Below, in pieces: positions 46,896 through 57,659 of a DNA stretch of 64,000 nucleotides. Position 1 is the first letter of the stretch. Each line of letters begins with the position of its first letter. The notes under the pieces are model-generated. The model did no database searches and was not told where the DNA came from. It saw only the letters and a list, made by a program, of their open reading frames with translations. The DNA comes from Prochlorococcus sp. AG-442-B03 (GTDB taxonomy: Bacteria; Cyanobacteriota; Cyanobacteriia; PCC-6307; Cyanobiaceae), in NCBI GenBank assembly GCA_003212395.1, contig QCPU01000001.1:100354-164353 (forward strand), given 5' to 3'. A program made the translations under genes and the position numbers.

Positions 46896-47743
46896 AAAAT
46901 ATTACAACATGGATAGATGAATATCATAAAGGCTCAAGATTCGGCCTAAATGGGAAAATTCTAATTAAAAAAAACTCAAAATATCAAGAAATTATTGTTA
47001 TTGAAAATGAATATTATGGTAAAGCTTTAATGTTAGATGGTTGCTGGATGACATCATTAAAAGACGAGAAATATTATCATGAGTGTCTTGTGCATCCTGC
47101 ATTAAGTAGCATTGACGAAAAATCTAATGTACTAATTATTGGCGGTGGTGACGGTGGTACTTTAAGAGAATGCGTTAAATATACTCAAATATCAAAAATT
47201 GATCTAGTAGAAATTGATGAGGAGGTAATCAAAATATCTAAAATATTTCTAAAAGAAATTGGAGGCGAAGCATGGAATGACAAAAGATTAGAAATACATG
47301 TTGATGATGGTGTTAAATGGGTAAAAAAAACAACAGATAATTTTTACGACGTTATATTTATAGATTGTTCAGATCCCTCAGAATTTTCAAATTTATTATT
47401 TTCAGATTCTTTTTATGAGGAATGTAAAAGAATACTTACACCAAAGGGGATATTAGCAACACAAAGCGAATCTCCTGAATCCTTTAAAAATATTCACATA
47501 GATATTTTGAAAACCCTTAAAAATATATTTAAAGTTTCTGAAACTATGTATTCCTTTGTGCCTATATATCCAAGTGGGATTTGGAGTTGGACATTCGCTT
47601 CTTCAGAAGATCTAAATTTATCAAAGCAAAATTATGATGTAGCCCTAAAAATAGAAAAAGGATGTGAAATTTGGAATTTAAATTTTCAAAATGCAGCATT
47701 CAAAATGATGCCAAACAAAATTTTAAAAGAACTAGATTCATAA
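46892..47743 (+). CDS. speE: Spermidine synthase
   Basis: SpeE transfers aminopropyl from decarboxylated SAM to putrescine. The SAM-binding core IIGGGDGGTLRE is near residue 83-94 and the catalytic DCSDP lies near residue 160. The 283-residue length matches. It overlaps mazG by 4 bases and precedes speB by 1 base, so speE-speB, two consecutive polyamine steps in reverse order, are translationally linked. Confidence 0.96.
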   Translation: MKNITTWIDEYHKGSRFGLNGKILIKKNSKYQEIIVIENEYYGKALMLDGCWMTSLKDEKYYHECLVHPALSSIDEKSNVLIIGGGDGGTLRECVKYTQISKIDLVEIDEEVIKISKIFLKEIGGEAWNDKRLEIHVDDGVKWVKKTTDNFYDVIFIDCSDPSEFSNLLFSDSFYEECKRILTPKGILATQSESPESFKNIHIDILKTLKNIFKVSETMYSFVPIYPSGIWSWTFASSEDLNLSKQNYDVALKIEKGCEIWNLNFQNAAFKMMPNKILKELDS

Positions 47744-47744
47744 G

Positions 47745-48626
47745 ATGACAAAAAATTTATTTGATAACGAAAATGCAATTTATATGGGAGCAAAAAGAAT
47801 TCCTGAGAATTGCTCAATTGGTATATTTGGAGTTAATTATGACGGGACATGTTCTTTTAAACCAGGAGCAAGATTTGGTCCAGAAGCAATAAGGCAAGTA
47901 AGTTCTTGTTTAGAAACATATTGTCCAAAAATAAAAAAAGACTTAGAGGATATTATGTATGTTGATTTTGGATCAATACTAATAAATAAAAATGACTCAC
48001 AGTCCGTTATTGAATCGGTTAAATCAGCAACAAATTATTTAATTAGTAAACGCCTAAGTCCTATTATGCTTGGAGGCGAACACTCTATTACAAGAGGTGC
48101 TATTGAAGCATTAGTAAAAAAATATCCAGATTTGATATTGGTTCAACTTGATGCTCATGCAGATTTAAGAGAAAAATACATAGGAAATGAACATAGTCAT
48201 GCTTGTACTATGAAAAGATGCTTAGAAGTGCTACCTGAAAAGAAAATTTTACAAGTAGGAATTAGAAGTGGGACTAAGGAAGAATTTGAAATTATGCATA
48301 ACAACAACCAATTAGTTAACTTTTGTCCAGGCGGAAATGCAAATGAGTTAAAAAAAGCTCTTCTACAATACGCTCAGTCTCCAATCTATTTAACAATAGA
48401 TTTAGATTGGTTTGATCCCAGTTTATTAGCAGGGACGGGCACTCCAGAACCGGGAGGATTTTTTTGGAATGATTTTGAAGAAATCCTGACAACTTTAAAA
48501 GACTTTAGAATTGTAGCTTCAGATATTGTGGAATTATCTCCAGAAATTGATAAAAGCGGAGTAAGTAGCATAGTTGCAGCCAAAGTACTTAGAAGCTTAA
48601 TCTTGTCATTAGAAAATGTGCAATAA
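47745..48626 (+). CDS. speB: Agmatinase / arginase-family ureohydrolase
   Basis: A binuclear manganese ureohydrolase. The metal ligands are in GGEHS, DAHADLR and TIDLDWFDP, the usual three clusters. Pairing with speE argues that the substrate is agmatine, giving putrescine and urea for the next enzyme; arginase or guanidine-type substrates cannot be excluded from sequence. The 293-residue length is normal and the ATG lies one base after the speE stop. Confidence 0.92.
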   Translation: MTKNLFDNENAIYMGAKRIPENCSIGIFGVNYDGTCSFKPGARFGPEAIRQVSSCLETYCPKIKKDLEDIMYVDFGSILINKNDSQSVIESVKSATNYLISKRLSPIMLGGEHSITRGAIEALVKKYPDLILVQLDAHADLREKYIGNEHSHACTMKRCLEVLPEKKILQVGIRSGTKEEFEIMHNNNQLVNFCPGGNANELKKALLQYAQSPIYLTIDLDWFDPSLLAGTGTPEPGGFFWNDFEEILTTLKDFRIVASDIVELSPEIDKSGVSSIVAAKVLRSLILSLENVQ

Positions 48627-48676
48627 AAAATTTCTAAACTAAAGTGTAAAAATACTAAATTCAAACTAAATATTTC

Positions 48677-49789
48677 ATGGATTTGCTAAAAAGTCCTCTT
48701 TATTCAAAATATGTTGAATCCAGTGCAAAATTAGTTGATTTTGCAGGTTGGGAAATGCCCATATCATTTTCGGGATTAATCAAAGAGCATGAATCAGTTA
48801 GATCTTCAGCAGGATTATTTGATATTTCTCACATGGGTGTGATATCTGTTAAGGGAATCAATCCAAAGGATTATATTCAAAAACTTTTTCCTACTAATTT
48901 ATACTCCTTTTCTGAAGGTCAGGGTCTTTATACAGTAATGCTCAATGATAAAGGAGGAATAATAGATGACTTAATAATTTATGACCTTGGTATACAAGAA
49001 AATGACATATCAGAATTATTGTTAATAGTTAATGCAAGTAGATATAAAGAAGATTTTCAGTGGATAAAAAATAATTTAAATAAATATGAAATTTCGACAA
49101 CAAACTTTAAAAAAGACAAAGTACTTTTAGCACTTCAGGGGAAAAACTCATTCGATTTATTTGAAGAATGGATTAAATCTTCGATCTCACATATCCCTAA
49201 CTTTGGATGCGAATATAAAATTTTTGAACATATTTCGCCTAAAGAAAAAATTTTCTTTTCAAAGACAGGATATACAGGGGAAAATGGTCTAGAAATACTT
49301 TTATCTAAAAAAGCAGCAATAAATTTATGGGATTTCTCAATTTCCAAAAATGTTGCACCTTGTGGTTTAGGAGCTAGAGATACTCTTAGACTTGAAGCAG
49401 GCATGCATCTTTATGGTCAAGACATAAATGAAGAAACTTCTCCATATGAAGCAGGGTTAGGCTGGCTAGTACATCTAGAAAATAATCACGAATTCATTGG
49501 AAGAAGATTTCTTGAAGAACAGTCAAGATTAGGTATTCAAAAAAAGTTAGTTGGTCTATCTATAGAAGGTAAAGCAATAGGAAGAAAAGGTTGCGCAGTT
49601 CTTCAAGGTGAAGAAAATATTGGGAGTATCACAAGCGGCAGTTGGTCTCCAACTAAACAACAAGCTATAGCTTTTGCATACATCAATACTTCGCATGCCT
49701 TAATAAATAATGAAGTTCAAATATTAATAAGAGGCAAAAAATTCAAAGGGGTTATAACAAAAAGAGCGTTTTATAAAAAAAATTATTAA
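48677..49789 (+). CDS. gcvT: Aminomethyltransferase (glycine cleavage T protein)
   Basis: GcvT transfers the methylene unit from GcvH-bound aminomethyl to tetrahydrofolate, releasing ammonia. The family signatures are [45 protein letters not shown] and [14 protein letters not shown]. The 370-residue length is normal. It stands 16 to 21 kb away from gcvH and gcvP, so coordination must be in trans. No glycine riboswitch is visible in the 50 bases upstream. Confidence 0.97.
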   Translation: MDLLKSPLYSKYVESSAKLVDFAGWEMPISFSGLIKEHESVRSSAGLFDISHMGVISVKGINPKDYIQKLFPTNLYSFSEGQGLYTVMLNDKGGIIDDLIIYDLGIQENDISELLLIVNASRYKEDFQWIKNNLNKYEISTTNFKKDKVLLALQGKNSFDLFEEWIKSSISHIPNFGCEYKIFEHISPKEKIFFSKTGYTGENGLEILLSKKAAINLWDFSISKNVAPCGLGARDTLRLEAGMHLYGQDINEETSPYEAGLGWLVHLENNHEFIGRRFLEEQSRLGIQKKLVGLSIEGKAIGRKGCAVLQGEENIGSITSGSWSPTKQQAIAFAYINTSHALINNEVQILIRGKKFKGVITKRAFYKKNY

Positions 49790-49844
49790 CTAAATCTACC
49801 CTTGAAGAATTATTATAAGTTATTGATAAATAAATCATACTTAG

Positions 49845-51641
49845 ATGAGAAACAAAATTTGCAAAGAACTCAATAATACAGATATTGGTAAATTAGTTAA
49901 TTTATGCGGATGGGTAGATAGAAGAAGAGATCATGGTGGTGTAATTTTTATTGATTTAAGAGACCATAGTGGTTTCCTACAAATAACAATTAACCCCGAT
50001 GATGGTGCAGATCTATTTAAAAAGGCCGAAACTCTAAGAAATGAGACAGTAATAATGGTTAGCGGAATTATTAATGAAAGGCCCAAAGATTCCATAAATA
50101 CAAATTTAAGTACTGGAGAGTTAGAGCTTAAGGTTAAAGATTTGCAAATTCTCAACCAAATTAAAAAAAACTTACCTTTTCCAGTTTCTATACATGATTA
50201 TGAAAATACAAAAGAGGAACTCAGATTAAAATATAGATACCTTGATTTAAGAAGGGGAAAATTACTAGAAAATTTAAAAACAAGACATAAGATTATTAAA
50301 GTTGCTCGAGAATTTCTTGATAATTTTGGATTTACAGAAGTAGAGACCCCATTACTTACAAAGTCAACTCCAGAAGGCGCTCGCGATTTTCTTGTTCCTG
50401 CACGTCTTTCAAATGGAGAATTTTTTGCTTTACCTCAATCCCCACAACTATTTAAACAACTTTTAATGGTTGGAGGCCTGGACAAGTATTATCAAATCGC
50501 AAAATGTTTCCGTGATGAAGACTTAAGGGCAGATAGACAGCCAGAGTTTACTCAATTAGATATTGAGATGAGCTTTATTAGTGAAGAAGAAATAATTTCT
50601 TTTAATGAAAGTCTCATAAAAAAAATATGGAAAGAAGTGTTAAATATTAATTTTAATAATGATTTTCCAAGAATGTCATGGCAAGCAGCAATGGATAATT
50701 ACGGCACTGATAGACCAGATACTAGATATCAAATGTTATTAAAAGATTTAGGAGGAGTATTAGGTGATATTGGATTTAATATTTTCACCAAGGCAATTAA
50801 GTCTGGAGGTTATATAAAATCCATAACAGTCAAAGGAGGGAATTCAAGTATTAGCAACGTAAGAATTAAACCAGGAGGGGACATCTTCCAAGTAGCTCAA
50901 AATGCTGGAGCTGGTGGTTTGGCCTTTATAAGGGTCAAAAGAGATGAGCTTGAGACTATTGGGGCAATTAAAAATAATTTAAGTGAAGAGCATATAGCTG
51001 ATATTTTAAAAATCACAGAAGCAAAAGATGGAGACTTAATCCTCTTAGGAGCTGGAGATAAACAAATTGTCAATCAGTCATTAGATAGGGTTAGACAATA
51101 TATCGCAAAAGACTTAAATCTCATTGATAAAAATAAATGGAATTTCTTATGGGTAACTGACTTCCCGATGTTTGAGAGAAATGAAGAGGAAAATAGATAT
51201 GAAGCTTTACATCATCCTTTTTGTTCTCCAAAAAATATAAAAGCTAAAGATTCTGAAAACTTGAAAAAAGAAATTGAGAGCTCTACAGCAAATGCTTATG
51301 ACTTAGTTCTTAATGGATTGGAGTTAGGAGGTGGCTCTTTACGTATTCATGAAGCGAACTTACAAAAAGAGGTTCTGAAAACGGTAGGACTTACTGATAA
51401 AGAGATTGATGAAAAATTTGGATTTTTAATAGAAGCCTTAGAAATGGGTGCTCCTCCTCATGGTGGAATAGCGTTTGGATTGGATCGTATTACCATGCTG
51501 ATCATTGGTGCAGATTCAATCAGAGAAACCATTGCTTTTCCAAAAAATCAACAAGCAAAATGTCTTCTCACAAATGCACCTTCAAATGTCTCTGAATCAC
51601 AATTAAAAGAATTAGATATTGAAATAACAATTGATGAATAA
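49845..51641 (+). CDS. aspS: Aspartyl-tRNA synthetase
   Basis: A class IIb synthetase of 598 residues, the bacterial type with a GAD insertion domain. An N-terminal OB-fold ([23 protein letters not shown]) precedes the catalytic motifs: motif 2 ([24 protein letters not shown]) and motif 3 ([13 protein letters not shown]). No start alternatives of interest. It follows gcvT after 55 bases and precedes pyrG. Confidence 0.97.
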   Translation: MRNKICKELNNTDIGKLVNLCGWVDRRRDHGGVIFIDLRDHSGFLQITINPDDGADLFKKAETLRNETVIMVSGIINERPKDSINTNLSTGELELKVKDLQILNQIKKNLPFPVSIHDYENTKEELRLKYRYLDLRRGKLLENLKTRHKIIKVAREFLDNFGFTEVETPLLTKSTPEGARDFLVPARLSNGEFFALPQSPQLFKQLLMVGGLDKYYQIAKCFRDEDLRADRQPEFTQLDIEMSFISEEEIISFNESLIKKIWKEVLNINFNNDFPRMSWQAAMDNYGTDRPDTRYQMLLKDLGGVLGDIGFNIFTKAIKSGGYIKSITVKGGNSSISNVRIKPGGDIFQVAQNAGAGGLAFIRVKRDELETIGAIKNNLSEEHIADILKITEAKDGDLILLGAGDKQIVNQSLDRVRQYIAKDLNLIDKNKWNFLWVTDFPMFERNEEENRYEALHHPFCSPKNIKAKDSENLKKEIESSTANAYDLVLNGLELGGGSLRIHEANLQKEVLKTVGLTDKEIDEKFGFLIEALEMGAPPHGGIAFGLDRITMLIIGADSIRETIAFPKNQQAKCLLTNAPSNVSESQLKELDIEITIDE

Positions 51642-51716
51642 GAATATATATGGATGTTCTAAACGTTTTTTGTTTAAATAAAATATAAGGAGGCTGTGCT
51701 TAATTAAAAATATTTA

Positions 51717-53327
51717 ATGTCAAAATTTGTATTTGTCACCGGAGGAGTAGTTTCTAGCATTGGTAAAGGAATTGTAGCCGCAAGCTTAGGAAGATTATTA
51801 AAGTCTAGAGGATATAGTGTTTCAATATTAAAACTAGATCCATATCTAAATGTTGATCCAGGAACAATGAGCCCATTCCAACATGGAGAAGTATTTGTAA
51901 CAGAAGATGGGGCTGAAACCGATCTAGATTTAGGTCACTATGAAAGATTCACTGATACTGCAATGACTAGGTTAAATAGTGTGACTACGGGATCTATTTA
52001 TCAATCAGTTATTAACAAAGAGAGGAGAGGTAGTTATGACGGTGGAACTGTGCAAGTAATACCTCACATAACGGGAGAAATAAGAGAAAGAATTCATAGA
52101 GTAGCAGCCAACAGCAATGCAGATATTATTATTACTGAAATTGGTGGAACAGTTGGTGATATTGAATCTTTGCCTTTTTTGGAGGCAATAAGAGAATTCA
52201 AAAATGATGTCAATAAGAACGATGTTGCATATATACACGTAACATTACTCCCTTACATCAAAACCTCTGGCGAAATAAAAACTAAACCAACACAACATTC
52301 AGTGAAAGAATTAAGATCAATTGGAATTCAACCAGATTTACTTGTATGCCGAAGTGATAAACCAATAAATGAAGGTCTTAAAAAGAAACTTAGTGGATTT
52401 TGTGGGGTTAATATTAATTCTGTAATTGAAGCACTAGATGCTGATAGCATTTATTCTGTACCTCTTTCTTTAAAAAAAGAAGGTTTATGCAAAGAAACCC
52501 TGAAGTATTTAGACCTTGAAGATAAAAAATGTGATTTGAAAAATTGGGAGCAACTAATACACAACTTAAGAAATCCTGGAGCTCCAATCAAAGTTGCTTT
52601 AGTAGGTAAATACATTGAACTTGGAGATGCATATTTATCCGTTGTTGAAGCTTTAAGACATGCATGCATTGAACAAAAGGCTTTATTAGATTTACATTGG
52701 GTAAGTGCTGAAATGATAGAAAAAAATTCAGCAGAAACTTACTTAAATGAAGTTGATGCAATTGTAGTGCCCGGGGGATTTGGCAATAGAGGAGTAAATG
52801 GAAAAATTTCGGCTATAAAATTCGCAAGAGAAAATAAAATTCCCTTTTTAGGTTTGTGCCTTGGTATGCAATGTGCAGTTATAGAATGGGCCAGGAATGT
52901 AGCTAATCTTCCAGATGCATCTAGTTCAGAACTAGACCCAAACACTCCCAATCCAGTGATACATTTATTACCAGAACAGGAAGATGTAGTTGATTTAGGT
53001 GGAACAATGAGACTTGGAGTTTATCCATGTAGATTGACAAAAAATACAACTGGTAAAAACTTATATGGTGAGGATGTTATTTATGAGAGACATCGACATA
53101 GATACGAATTTAATAATTACTACAAAAAAAGTTTTTTAGATTCTGGATACAAAATTAGTGGTACATCACCAGATGGCAGATTAGTTGAGTTAATTGAGTT
53201 AGAAAATCATCCATACTTCTTAGCATGTCAATATCATCCTGAGTTCTTATCACGACCTGGCAAACCTCATCCTTTATTTAAAGGTTTAATAAAAGCCTCT
53301 CAAGATAAGTTAAATCAATCAAATTAA
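51717..53327 (+). CDS. pyrG: CTP synthase
   Basis: PyrG aminates UTP with glutamine-derived ammonia. The synthetase domain opens with [17 protein letters not shown] and [13 protein letters not shown]. The amidotransferase domain has the nucleophile elbow [16 protein letters not shown] and the triad histidine/glutamate region YHPEF. The 536-residue length is normal. The start is preceded by a strong AGGAGG at 51688-51693, but 23 bases away, an unusual spacing; see findings. Confidence 0.97.
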   Translation: MSKFVFVTGGVVSSIGKGIVAASLGRLLKSRGYSVSILKLDPYLNVDPGTMSPFQHGEVFVTEDGAETDLDLGHYERFTDTAMTRLNSVTTGSIYQSVINKERRGSYDGGTVQVIPHITGEIRERIHRVAANSNADIIITEIGGTVGDIESLPFLEAIREFKNDVNKNDVAYIHVTLLPYIKTSGEIKTKPTQHSVKELRSIGIQPDLLVCRSDKPINEGLKKKLSGFCGVNINSVIEALDADSIYSVPLSLKKEGLCKETLKYLDLEDKKCDLKNWEQLIHNLRNPGAPIKVALVGKYIELGDAYLSVVEALRHACIEQKALLDLHWVSAEMIEKNSAETYLNEVDAIVVPGGFGNRGVNGKISAIKFARENKIPFLGLCLGMQCAVIEWARNVANLPDASSSELDPNTPNPVIHLLPEQEDVVDLGGTMRLGVYPCRLTKNTTGKNLYGEDVIYERHRHRYEFNNYYKKSFLDSGYKISGTSPDGRLVELIELENHPYFLACQYHPEFLSRPGKPHPLFKGLIKASQDKLNQSN

Positions 53328-53345
53328 TATTCTTTATTTTTTTGA

Positions 53346-54023
53346 ATGAAAATGACAAATTTTTTACCCTTAGTCGAACAATTTCATTCATTACAAGGTG
53401 AAGGTTATCACGCTGGAAAAAGTGCTTTTTTTGTAAGATTAGCCGGATGTAAAGTTGGATGTTCGTGGTGCGATACCAAGAATTCATGGGACGAGAAAAA
53501 ACACCCTTCTGTATCAATTGAAAAAATAATAGATCGCATAAAAATTGCCAGAGAAAAAGGAGCATCTTTTTGTGTTATTACAGGTGGAGAACCTTTACAA
53601 CATAACTTGGATAATTTTTGCAAAGCTATAAAAAAAATGACGATGGGAGAAGAACAAAAGCCAATGAAGATTCATATTGAGACAAGTGGAGTTAATTCGA
53701 TATCAGGAAGCTATGACTGGATTACTTTATCTCCTAAAAGACACTCACCTCCAAAAAATTATTTTTTAAAAAATTGTAATGAAATAAAAATAATCATAAA
53801 TGAAATAGAAGATATTGAATTTGCTATTCAAATAAAAAAAGAAACTTTAAAACAATATCAACTCTCTATAAGCGAAGATAACTTTAAAAAAGAAGATAAA
53901 ATGTTTTATTTACAGCCAGCATGGAACAATGCGAATGGTTTTTCTCTTGCTATTGATTTCGTAAAAAATAACCCAGATTGGAAATTGAGCCTTCAAACTC
54001 ACAAATACTTAAAAATTAATTGA
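53346..54023 (+). CDS. queE: 7-carboxy-7-deazaguanine synthase (QueE), radical SAM
   Basis: QueE contracts carboxytetrahydropterin to 7-carboxy-7-deazaguanine in queuosine synthesis. The radical-SAM cysteines Cys35, Cys39 and Cys42 sit in GCKVGCSWCDT (C-x3-C-x2-C), following the family opening SLQGEGYHAGKSAFFVRLAG. The SAM-binding glycine motif ITGGEP follows. An ATG two codons downstream is also possible. queC, the next step, starts 6 bases after the stop. Confidence 0.93.
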   Translation: MKMTNFLPLVEQFHSLQGEGYHAGKSAFFVRLAGCKVGCSWCDTKNSWDEKKHPSVSIEKIIDRIKIAREKGASFCVITGGEPLQHNLDNFCKAIKKMTMGEEQKPMKIHIETSGVNSISGSYDWITLSPKRHSPPKNYFLKNCNEIKIIINEIEDIEFAIQIKKETLKQYQLSISEDNFKKEDKMFYLQPAWNNANGFSLAIDFVKNNPDWKLSLQTHKYLKIN

Positions 54024-54029
54024 AATCAT

Positions 54030-54701
54030 ATGACTCTTAAAAATAAATCAATAGTAGTTTTATTATCTGGAGGTTTAGATTCTTCTACAGTTACTGGTAT
54101 CGCAAAAAAATCCAAAGCTAAAATTTTTGGCCTTTCATTTGACTATGGTCAACGCCATAAAAAAGAATTAAATTCTGCATCAATAATTGCAAAACACTTT
54201 GCTATCGAAGAATTTAAGATCATTAAGCTTGACTTATCTTTATGGGGAGGCTCGTCATTAACTGATACTCAAAAAAATATTCCGATAGAAGGAGTACAAA
54301 CTAATAAAATTCCTAATACTTATGTTCCTGGGAGAAATACTATATTTATTTCCGTTGCACTAAGTTATGCCGAAGCAATAGATGCTGATTTTATAGGATT
54401 AGGAGTTAATGCACTAGATTATTCTGGTTATCCAGATTGCAGACCTGATTACATTAAAAAATTTCAAGAATTAGCAGATTTAGCCAATAAAAGAGGAAGA
54501 GAAAATAATCCAATAAAACTTTGGACACCACTATTAGATTTAAATAAAGAGGAAATTATTAAATTAGCTTTTGATAATCATGTCCCTTTAGATAAAACAT
54601 GGAGTTGTTATTCGGGTAATTCAAAACCATGCGGTAAGTGTGATAGCTGCAGAATTAGAAATGCCGCTTATGAAAAATGGCTTAATAACAATTATAAATA
54701 A
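54030..54701 (+). CDS. queC: 7-cyano-7-deazaguanine synthase (QueC)
   Basis: QueC converts the QueE product to preQ0 with ammonia and ATP. The PP-loop SGGLDSST is at residues 13-20, and a four-cysteine zinc site (CYSGNSKPCGKCDSC) is near the C-terminus. The 223-residue length is normal. Its TAA overlaps the pabB ATG by one base, so the queuosine and folate genes are translationally coupled. Confidence 0.95.
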   Translation: MTLKNKSIVVLLSGGLDSSTVTGIAKKSKAKIFGLSFDYGQRHKKELNSASIIAKHFAIEEFKIIKLDLSLWGGSSLTDTQKNIPIEGVQTNKIPNTYVPGRNTIFISVALSYAEAIDADFIGLGVNALDYSGYPDCRPDYIKKFQELADLANKRGRENNPIKLWTPLLDLNKEEIIKLAFDNHVPLDKTWSCYSGNSKPCGKCDSCRIRNAAYEKWLNNNYK

Positions 54702-56017
54702 TGAAAATAAAAAAAATAATTCTTGAAAAGTGGGTGGATCCAGCACTAATTACGCATCATCTAACAAAAAAATTCGGAGATAAAGGATTAGCTTGGCTAG
54801 ACAGTGATGGCAAAGAAAATGGGGAATGGTCAATAATAGGAATTAAACCTAAAAAAATAATCCAATCAAGAGATATCAATAACTTAGACAAAACTAATAA
54901 TCCATTTAACAATTTAAAAAATATTGAAAAAGGATTTTGGATCGGATGGTTAAGTTATGAAGCTGGAGTTTACATAGAACCCAAAAACCCATGGCGAAAA
55001 TCTAATATGGCAACTCTATGGATTGCATCATATGATCCAATCATTAAATGTAATCTAATAAAAAAAGAAATAATTATCGAAGGCACAAACTCATCTGAGC
55101 TGATTAATTATAAAAACATAATCAACAATATAAAAAATATTGAAGAAGAAAATATTATTAAAACAAATTTGAATTTTGATTTTTCAAAAATAAATTTGGA
55201 CGAAATGGCTGAAAAATTTCAGAAAAATATTCTAAAATTGAAAAAATTAATTTCTTTAGGGGATATATTTCAAGCAAACCTAACAACTAAATGCGAAATT
55301 GAATCTTCTAAAGACTATAATCCTCTAGATATTTATTTGAAAATAAGAAGGACAATAAGAGCTCCCTTTGGAGGAATAATCATAAATAATGATAATTATA
55401 AAGAGGCTGTATTATCTACCTCGCCAGAAAGATTTATAAAAATAGATAATAAAAATTTTGTAGAATCAAGACCTATCAAAGGAACTAGATCCAGAGATAA
55501 GGATTTAAATCAAGACGCACTTAATGCTATCGATTTAATAACGAACGAAAAAGATAGAGCCGAAAATATTATGATTGTTGACCTAATAAGAAATGATTTA
55601 AGTAAAGTTTGCGAAACAGGAAGTATTATGGTGCCTGAAATATTAAAACTTGAAAGTTTCTTAACAGTTCATCATCTAACTTCAGTAATCAGAGGCAAAT
55701 TAAAAAAAGATAAGAACTGGATTGATTTACTAAAAGCTTGTTGGCCTGGGGGCTCTATAACTGGAGCACCTAAATTAAGATCATGCCAGAGACTTTTTGA
55801 ATTAGAAGAATGTGAACGCGGACCATACTGTGGCTCATTTTTGAAGCTTGACTGGAATGGAGAGTTTGACAGCAATATACTAATAAGATCATTTTTAATT
55901 AAAGACAAAAAAATCAATATATATGCTGGTTGCGGAATAGTTATTGACTCAAGCCCTGAAGAGGAAACTAATGAACTAAAGTGGAAACTTTTACCGTTAA
56001 TTGATTCACTAAAATGA
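54701..56017 (+). CDS. pabB: Aminodeoxychorismate synthase component I (PabB)
   Basis: PabB adds ammonia to chorismate to give 4-amino-4-deoxychorismate for folate. The chorismate-binding domain is clear in the C-terminal half: SLGDIFQANLTT, STSPERFIKI, ESRPIKGTRSRD, DLIRNDLSKV and WPGGSITGAPK. The choice of PabB over TrpE rests on the adjacent pabC and on the 438-residue length. The glutaminase partner (PabA/TrpG) is not in the window. It overlaps queC by 1 base and pabC by 4. Confidence 0.9.
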   Translation: MKIKKIILEKWVDPALITHHLTKKFGDKGLAWLDSDGKENGEWSIIGIKPKKIIQSRDINNLDKTNNPFNNLKNIEKGFWIGWLSYEAGVYIEPKNPWRKSNMATLWIASYDPIIKCNLIKKEIIIEGTNSSELINYKNIINNIKNIEEENIIKTNLNFDFSKINLDEMAEKFQKNILKLKKLISLGDIFQANLTTKCEIESSKDYNPLDIYLKIRRTIRAPFGGIIINNDNYKEAVLSTSPERFIKIDNKNFVESRPIKGTRSRDKDLNQDALNAIDLITNEKDRAENIMIVDLIRNDLSKVCETGSIMVPEILKLESFLTVHHLTSVIRGKLKKDKNWIDLLKACWPGGSITGAPKLRSCQRLFELEECERGPYCGSFLKLDWNGEFDSNILIRSFLIKDKKINIYAGCGIVIDSSPEEETNELKWKLLPLIDSLK

Positions 56018-56841
56018 TTGAAACATTAGGCTGGCACAAGGATCAATGGTTGGATATTGATAGAATATTTATTGCTGCTAGTAATAGAGGATTAAAATTT
56101 GCTGATGGTATATTTGAAACCATTTTGATAAAAGAAAACAAACCTATTCTTTTTGATGAACATCTGAAAAGGTTAGAAAAAAGTAGCAAGATTTTAAATA
56201 TCAATCTCAAAATAAATAAATTAACTTTGAGACAACTTATTCACGATGGAATTAGAAAGTTATCGCTTAAAAATGATCAATTTGCTTCAGTAAGAATAAA
56301 CTATAGTCGAGGAACTAATGAAGGTCGAAAACTAACAATTGATAGCACCTCAGAGACAAAAGATTTGGATAATTTATGGCTTGAGTTCTATAGAATCAAA
56401 CCAAATTTTAATCCGATAAGCGTTTGCATTAGTCAAACGGAAAAAATAAATCAATTCAGTATTATAAATAAATGCAAAACATTTTCATATAATCAGGCAA
56501 TACAAGTTTTAACAGAGGCTAATGATAAATCATTTGATGATTCTATTCTTTTGAATACATCTGATGAGCTTTGTTGTGGAAGTACATTTAATCTTCTAAT
56601 TAAAAGAAATAATCAATGGATAACTCCTAGAAAAGAGAGCGGCTGTTTAGAGGGAATTATGGTTTCTAAAGCTTTAAAATTGAAAATGATAAAAGAAGAA
56701 TTAATTCATCCAGAATTTCAAAATGATGACATAATAGTTGCAATTAATAGCTTATCTTGCAGACAAATTAATCAAGTTAATGATTTAAAGCTTAAATCTA
56801 AATTCGATCCAATTTACTTTTGGGATTTATTATATAATTGA
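56014..56841 (+). CDS. pabC: Aminodeoxychorismate lyase (PabC), class IV aminotransferase fold
   Basis: PabC releases pyruvate from aminodeoxychorismate to give 4-aminobenzoate. The fold-type IV PLP family is shown by RGLKFADGIFETI near the N-terminus, the PLP-lysine region NKCKTFSYNQAIQ and the late DELCCGSTFNLLI segment. Adjacent class IV enzymes such as branched-chain aminotransferase look similar, but the pabB overlap (ATGA at 56014-56017) supports PabC. The last 28 bases overlap the convergent cobA. Confidence 0.88.
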   Translation: MIETLGWHKDQWLDIDRIFIAASNRGLKFADGIFETILIKENKPILFDEHLKRLEKSSKILNINLKINKLTLRQLIHDGIRKLSLKNDQFASVRINYSRGTNEGRKLTIDSTSETKDLDNLWLEFYRIKPNFNPISVCISQTEKINQFSIINKCKTFSYNQAIQVLTEANDKSFDDSILLNTSDELCCGSTFNLLIKRNNQWITPRKESGCLEGIMVSKALKLKMIKEELIHPEFQNDDIIVAINSLSCRQINQVNDLKLKSKFDPIYFWDLLYN

Positions 56842-57629
56842 ACTTTATTAATATCTGGTAAATAGACATCAGATACTTTAGTAATGTTGTTATTAACCTT
56901 AAATTCAACAATTTTTCCAATAATGATAATTGATGGAGCTAAAAATTCTTTATCTTTGATTATATCCGGAAGATTATCTAAATTCTCTATCAAACATTTT
57001 TGATTTTTTAAAGTAGCTTCTTGAATAACAGCGCATTTAGTATTCTTATCTAAACCACCTAGAATTAATTCTTGCACAATAAATTCAATATTTTTTATAC
57101 CCATAAAAATTACTAAGCTATCTGATGATTTAGCTAAATCTCTCCAATTTACTGTCTTTTTTTCCTTATCTACACGCTCATGTCCAGTGACGAAAGTTAC
57201 GGAACTCGCAGCATCTCTATGGGTTAGTGGAATACCAAAATATGTGGGGGCAGCTATCCCAGAAGTAATACCAGGAACGATTTCTACTGAAATTCCATTT
57301 TTTTCTAAAATCGATACCTCTTCACCACCTCTAGAAAAAACGAATGGATCTCCCCCTTTAAGCCTTACAACATTTTTACCTTCTTTTGCCAATTTCAAAA
57401 TAAGAGCATTAGTTTCAGCCTGAGGTACAGAACACTTTCCAGCTCTTTTGCCTACATGAAAAATTTCTGTATTTTTTCCTGCCTCTTTTGTTATTTCATC
57501 TGGGATCAAAGCATCATGAACTAATGCATCACAATTTTTTATTAGGCGTAAAGCTTTTAGAGTTAAAAGCTCAGGGTCACCAGGACCTGCTCCAACTAAA
57601 TAAACAATGCCGGGCACAATAATCTCCAT
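56814..57629 (-). CDS. cobA: Uroporphyrinogen-III C-methyltransferase (CobA/SUMT)
   Basis: CobA methylates uroporphyrinogen III at C-2 and C-7 to precorrin-2, the branch point to siroheme and corrins. The tetrapyrrole methylase signatures are VYLVGAGPGDPELLTLKAL, RLKGGDPFVFSRGGEE and VPGITSGIAAPTYFGIPLTHRD. The ATG at 57629 gives 271 residues; a TTG two codons upstream is not needed. It is a simple SUMT, not fused to CysG or HemD. Its stop overlaps pabC by 28 bases, and its start lies 30 bases from the divergent transporter start. Confidence 0.96.
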   Translation of the reverse strand: MEIIVPGIVYLVGAGPGDPELLTLKALRLIKNCDALVHDALIPDEITKEAGKNTEIFHVGKRAGKCSVPQAETNALILKLAKEGKNVVRLKGGDPFVFSRGGEEVSILEKNGISVEIVPGITSGIAAPTYFGIPLTHRDAASSVTFVTGHERVDKEKKTVNWRDLAKSSDSLVIFMGIKNIEFIVQELILGGLDKNTKCAVIQEATLKNQKCLIENLDNLPDIIKDKEFLAPSIIIIGKIVEFKVNNNITKVSDVYLPDINKVQLYNKSQK

Positions 57630-57659
57630 TAACAAGTATGGTAGTAGAAGTTAATCGCA

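Noticed and set aside
48627..48676. Glycine riboswitch upstream of gcvT, or upstream of gcvH
   Set aside because: The gaps (50 and 2 bases) are too short for the aptamer and lack its conserved core.
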